A stretch of 5,674 nucleotides of DNA from Chlamydiota bacterium (lineage in GTDB: Bacteria > Chlamydiota > Chlamydiia > Chlamydiales > SM23-39). Positions 5,173-5,674 of the stretch are shown here, piece by piece. Numbering within the stretch: position 1 is the first letter of the stretch; each line of letters begins with the position of its first letter. The position numbers and the translations under genes are program-made. The DNA is taken from positions 1 to 5,674 of the forward strand of contig DAIDIM010000067.1 in the NCBI GenBank assembly GCA_027459365.1, written 5' to 3'. A model generated the notes under the pieces. It saw nothing but the letters and a program-made list of their open reading frames with translations. It ran no database searches and was not told where the DNA came from.

Positions 5173-5652
5173 ATGAACCATGAAACGCACATACAACCCC
5201 AGCAAGCTGAAGAGAGCACGCAAGTTCGGATTTCGTGCCCGAATGAAAACTGTGGGTGGCCGCAAGGTCATTCGCCGTCGCAGAAATGTGGGCAGAAAAA
5301 AACTTGCCGCCTAAAAAAATCAGATCGACTTAAAAAAAGATTTGAATTCCAGAGTATAAAGGCGCAAGGGAATCGACTGGTCGGAAAATATCTCTGTATC
5401 GACCAGAAAAAAGGTGTCCCATTGCGCTTTGGGATCACCGCATCCAAAAAATTTGGAAATTCCCCGGAAAGAAACCGCTTCAAACGTCTGGTAAGAGAAT
5501 CTTTTAGAACCGCTCGCCATCTTTTGCCTCAAGATTCAGAACTCAATATTTCTCCTCGCAAACTTGCAAAACATGCGAAGATGGGTGATATTCAAAATGA
5601 AATGCTCAATTTGTTAAATAGTGCTAATCTCGACTTACTATGCGTGGATTAA
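5173..5652 (+). CDS. rnpA: Ribonuclease P protein component, start unusual (encloses rpmH)
   Basis: Protein subunit of RNase P, which matures the 5' ends of tRNAs with the catalytic RNA. The conserved part begins LKKSDRLKKRFEFQSIKAQG (close to B. subtilis HLKKRNRLKKNEDFQ). It continues with RFGITASKKFG and the signature NSPERNRFKRLVRESFR, and ends with a SPRKLAKHAKMGDIQNEML region. The only ATG, GTG or TTG in frame before this domain is ATG 5173, 7 bases upstream of the rpmH ATG. As drawn the protein has 159 residues (usual 110-125), with about 46 extra N-terminal residues encoded by the DNA of rpmH in another frame. A similar enclosed arrangement is known in Thermus. The alternative is a conventional start at 5286 with a one-base shift in an A7 run, giving 121 residues. 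The identity is certain; the start is not. GGA at 5171-5173 suits rpmH better than rnpA. Confidence 0.85.
   Translation: MNHETHIQPQQAEESTQVRISCPNENCGWPQGHSPSQKCGQKKTCRLKKSDRLKKRFEFQSIKAQGNRLVGKYLCIDQKKGVPLRFGITASKKFGNSPERNRFKRLVRESFRTARHLLPQDSELNISPRKLAKHAKMGDIQNEMLNLLNSANLDLLCVD
5180..5314 (+). CDS. rpmH: Large ribosomal subunit protein L34
   Basis: Ribosomal protein bL34, 44 residues, highly basic. The start MKRTYNPSKLKRARKFGFRA and the later GGRKVIRRRRNVGRKKLAA are the standard L34 sequence. rpmH next to rnpA is one of the most conserved gene pairs in bacteria. A weak GGA lies 6 bases before the ATG and overlaps the upstream ATG of the rnpA frame. The last codons, AGA AAA AAA CTT, contain an A7 run in the phase of a -1 slippery heptamer. 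It lies wholly inside the open rnpA frame. It is too short for ordinary ORF length cut-offs. Confidence 0.98.
   Translation: MKRTYNPSKLKRARKFGFRARMKTVGGRKVIRRRRNVGRKKLAA
5296..5338 (+). repeat. Three A7 homopolymer runs at the rpmH/rnpA junction
   Basis: Runs of seven A occur at 5296-5302, 5313-5319 and 5332-5338. The first is phased A_AAA_AAA in the rpmH frame, the pattern for -1 frameshifting, and a -1 shift there enters the rnpA frame exactly. The second follows the rpmH stop (TAAAAAAAT). Such runs are also prone to transcriptional slippage and to sequencing error. Confidence 0.7.
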
Positions 5653-5674
5653 ATAAGGACCAAGAAAAAGCGGT
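5640..5674 (+). CDS. Probable UvrD/PcrA-type helicase, first 12 codons only
   Basis: ATG 5640 opens a frame reading MRGLNKDQEKAV to the window edge. LN-x-x-Q-x-x-AV is the Q motif that begins superfamily 1A helicases such as UvrD and PcrA (LNPEQ..AV), where the Gln contacts the adenine of ATP. The start overlaps the last 13 bases of rnpA, suggesting translational coupling; no Shine-Dalgarno is visible. With only 12 residues this is a suggestion from one short motif. Confidence 0.45.
   Translation, partial: MRGLNKDQEKA

Noticed and set aside
5080..5532. Minus-strand frames at 5080-5271, 5268-5483 and 5320-5532
   Set aside because: Antisense to rpmH and rnpA, with no ribosome binding site or recognisable sequence.
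1..5674. Mobile elements, CRISPR arrays, tRNA or defence system
   Set aside because: No transposase, terminal repeats, regular spaced repeats or cloverleaf-like sequence was seen on either strand.

Overview
The window looks like chromosomal DNA of a member of the Chlamydiae, probably an environmental (Parachlamydia-like) lineage rather than Chlamydia itself. The clues are a 45-residue, cysteine-free ribosomal protein L36 resembling the chlamydial form, a zinc-free S14, and a gene neighbourhood (uvrC, small genes, rpsN-rpmJ, rpmH-rnpA) that I remember from Chlamydia genomes. This assignment rests on memory and family resemblance, not on a search. Base composition is moderately AT-rich and the region is ordinary housekeeping sequence. 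I see no rRNA, tRNA, CRISPR, insertion sequence or prophage.

Layout. 1-1249 (minus): 5' three quarters of murJ, the lipid II flippase, cut by the window edge. 1310-1660 (minus): an unrecognised small gene directly upstream of murJ. 1661-1793: AT-rich divergent intergenic region with a TATAAT box close to uvrC. 1794-3608 (plus): complete uvrC. 3596-3631: two near-identical 15-base palindromes between convergent genes. 3641-4072 (minus): an Asp23/Gls24-family protein. 4073-4153: overlapping divergent promoters. 4154-4552 (plus): a two-pass membrane protein with a GYF_2 domain. 4560-4588: strong hairpin between convergent genes. 4601-5053 (minus): rpmJ-rpsN ribosomal protein operon. 5054-5172: divergent promoters. 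5180-5314 (plus): rpmH (L34). 5173-5652 (plus): rnpA. From 5640 (plus): probable start of a UvrD/PcrA-type helicase gene.

The genes serve cell-wall precursor export (murJ), nucleotide excision repair (uvrC, perhaps the terminal helicase), translation (rpsN, rpmJ, rpmH) and tRNA 5' maturation (rnpA).

The most interesting spot is rpmH-rnpA. The rnpA frame has no ATG, GTG or TTG near the expected start. Its only canonical start is an ATG 7 bases upstream of the rpmH start, so as drawn rnpA completely encloses rpmH in another frame, as reported for Thermus. Alternatively, three A7 runs in this stretch could shift the reading frame. A one-base change in the second run would give a conventional 121-residue RnpA starting at 5286. 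Overlap, slippage and sequence error are all testable.

A second theme is that uvrC and the GYF_2 gene both have a -10-like box 7-8 bases before the start codon and no Shine-Dalgarno sequence, suggesting leaderless transcripts.
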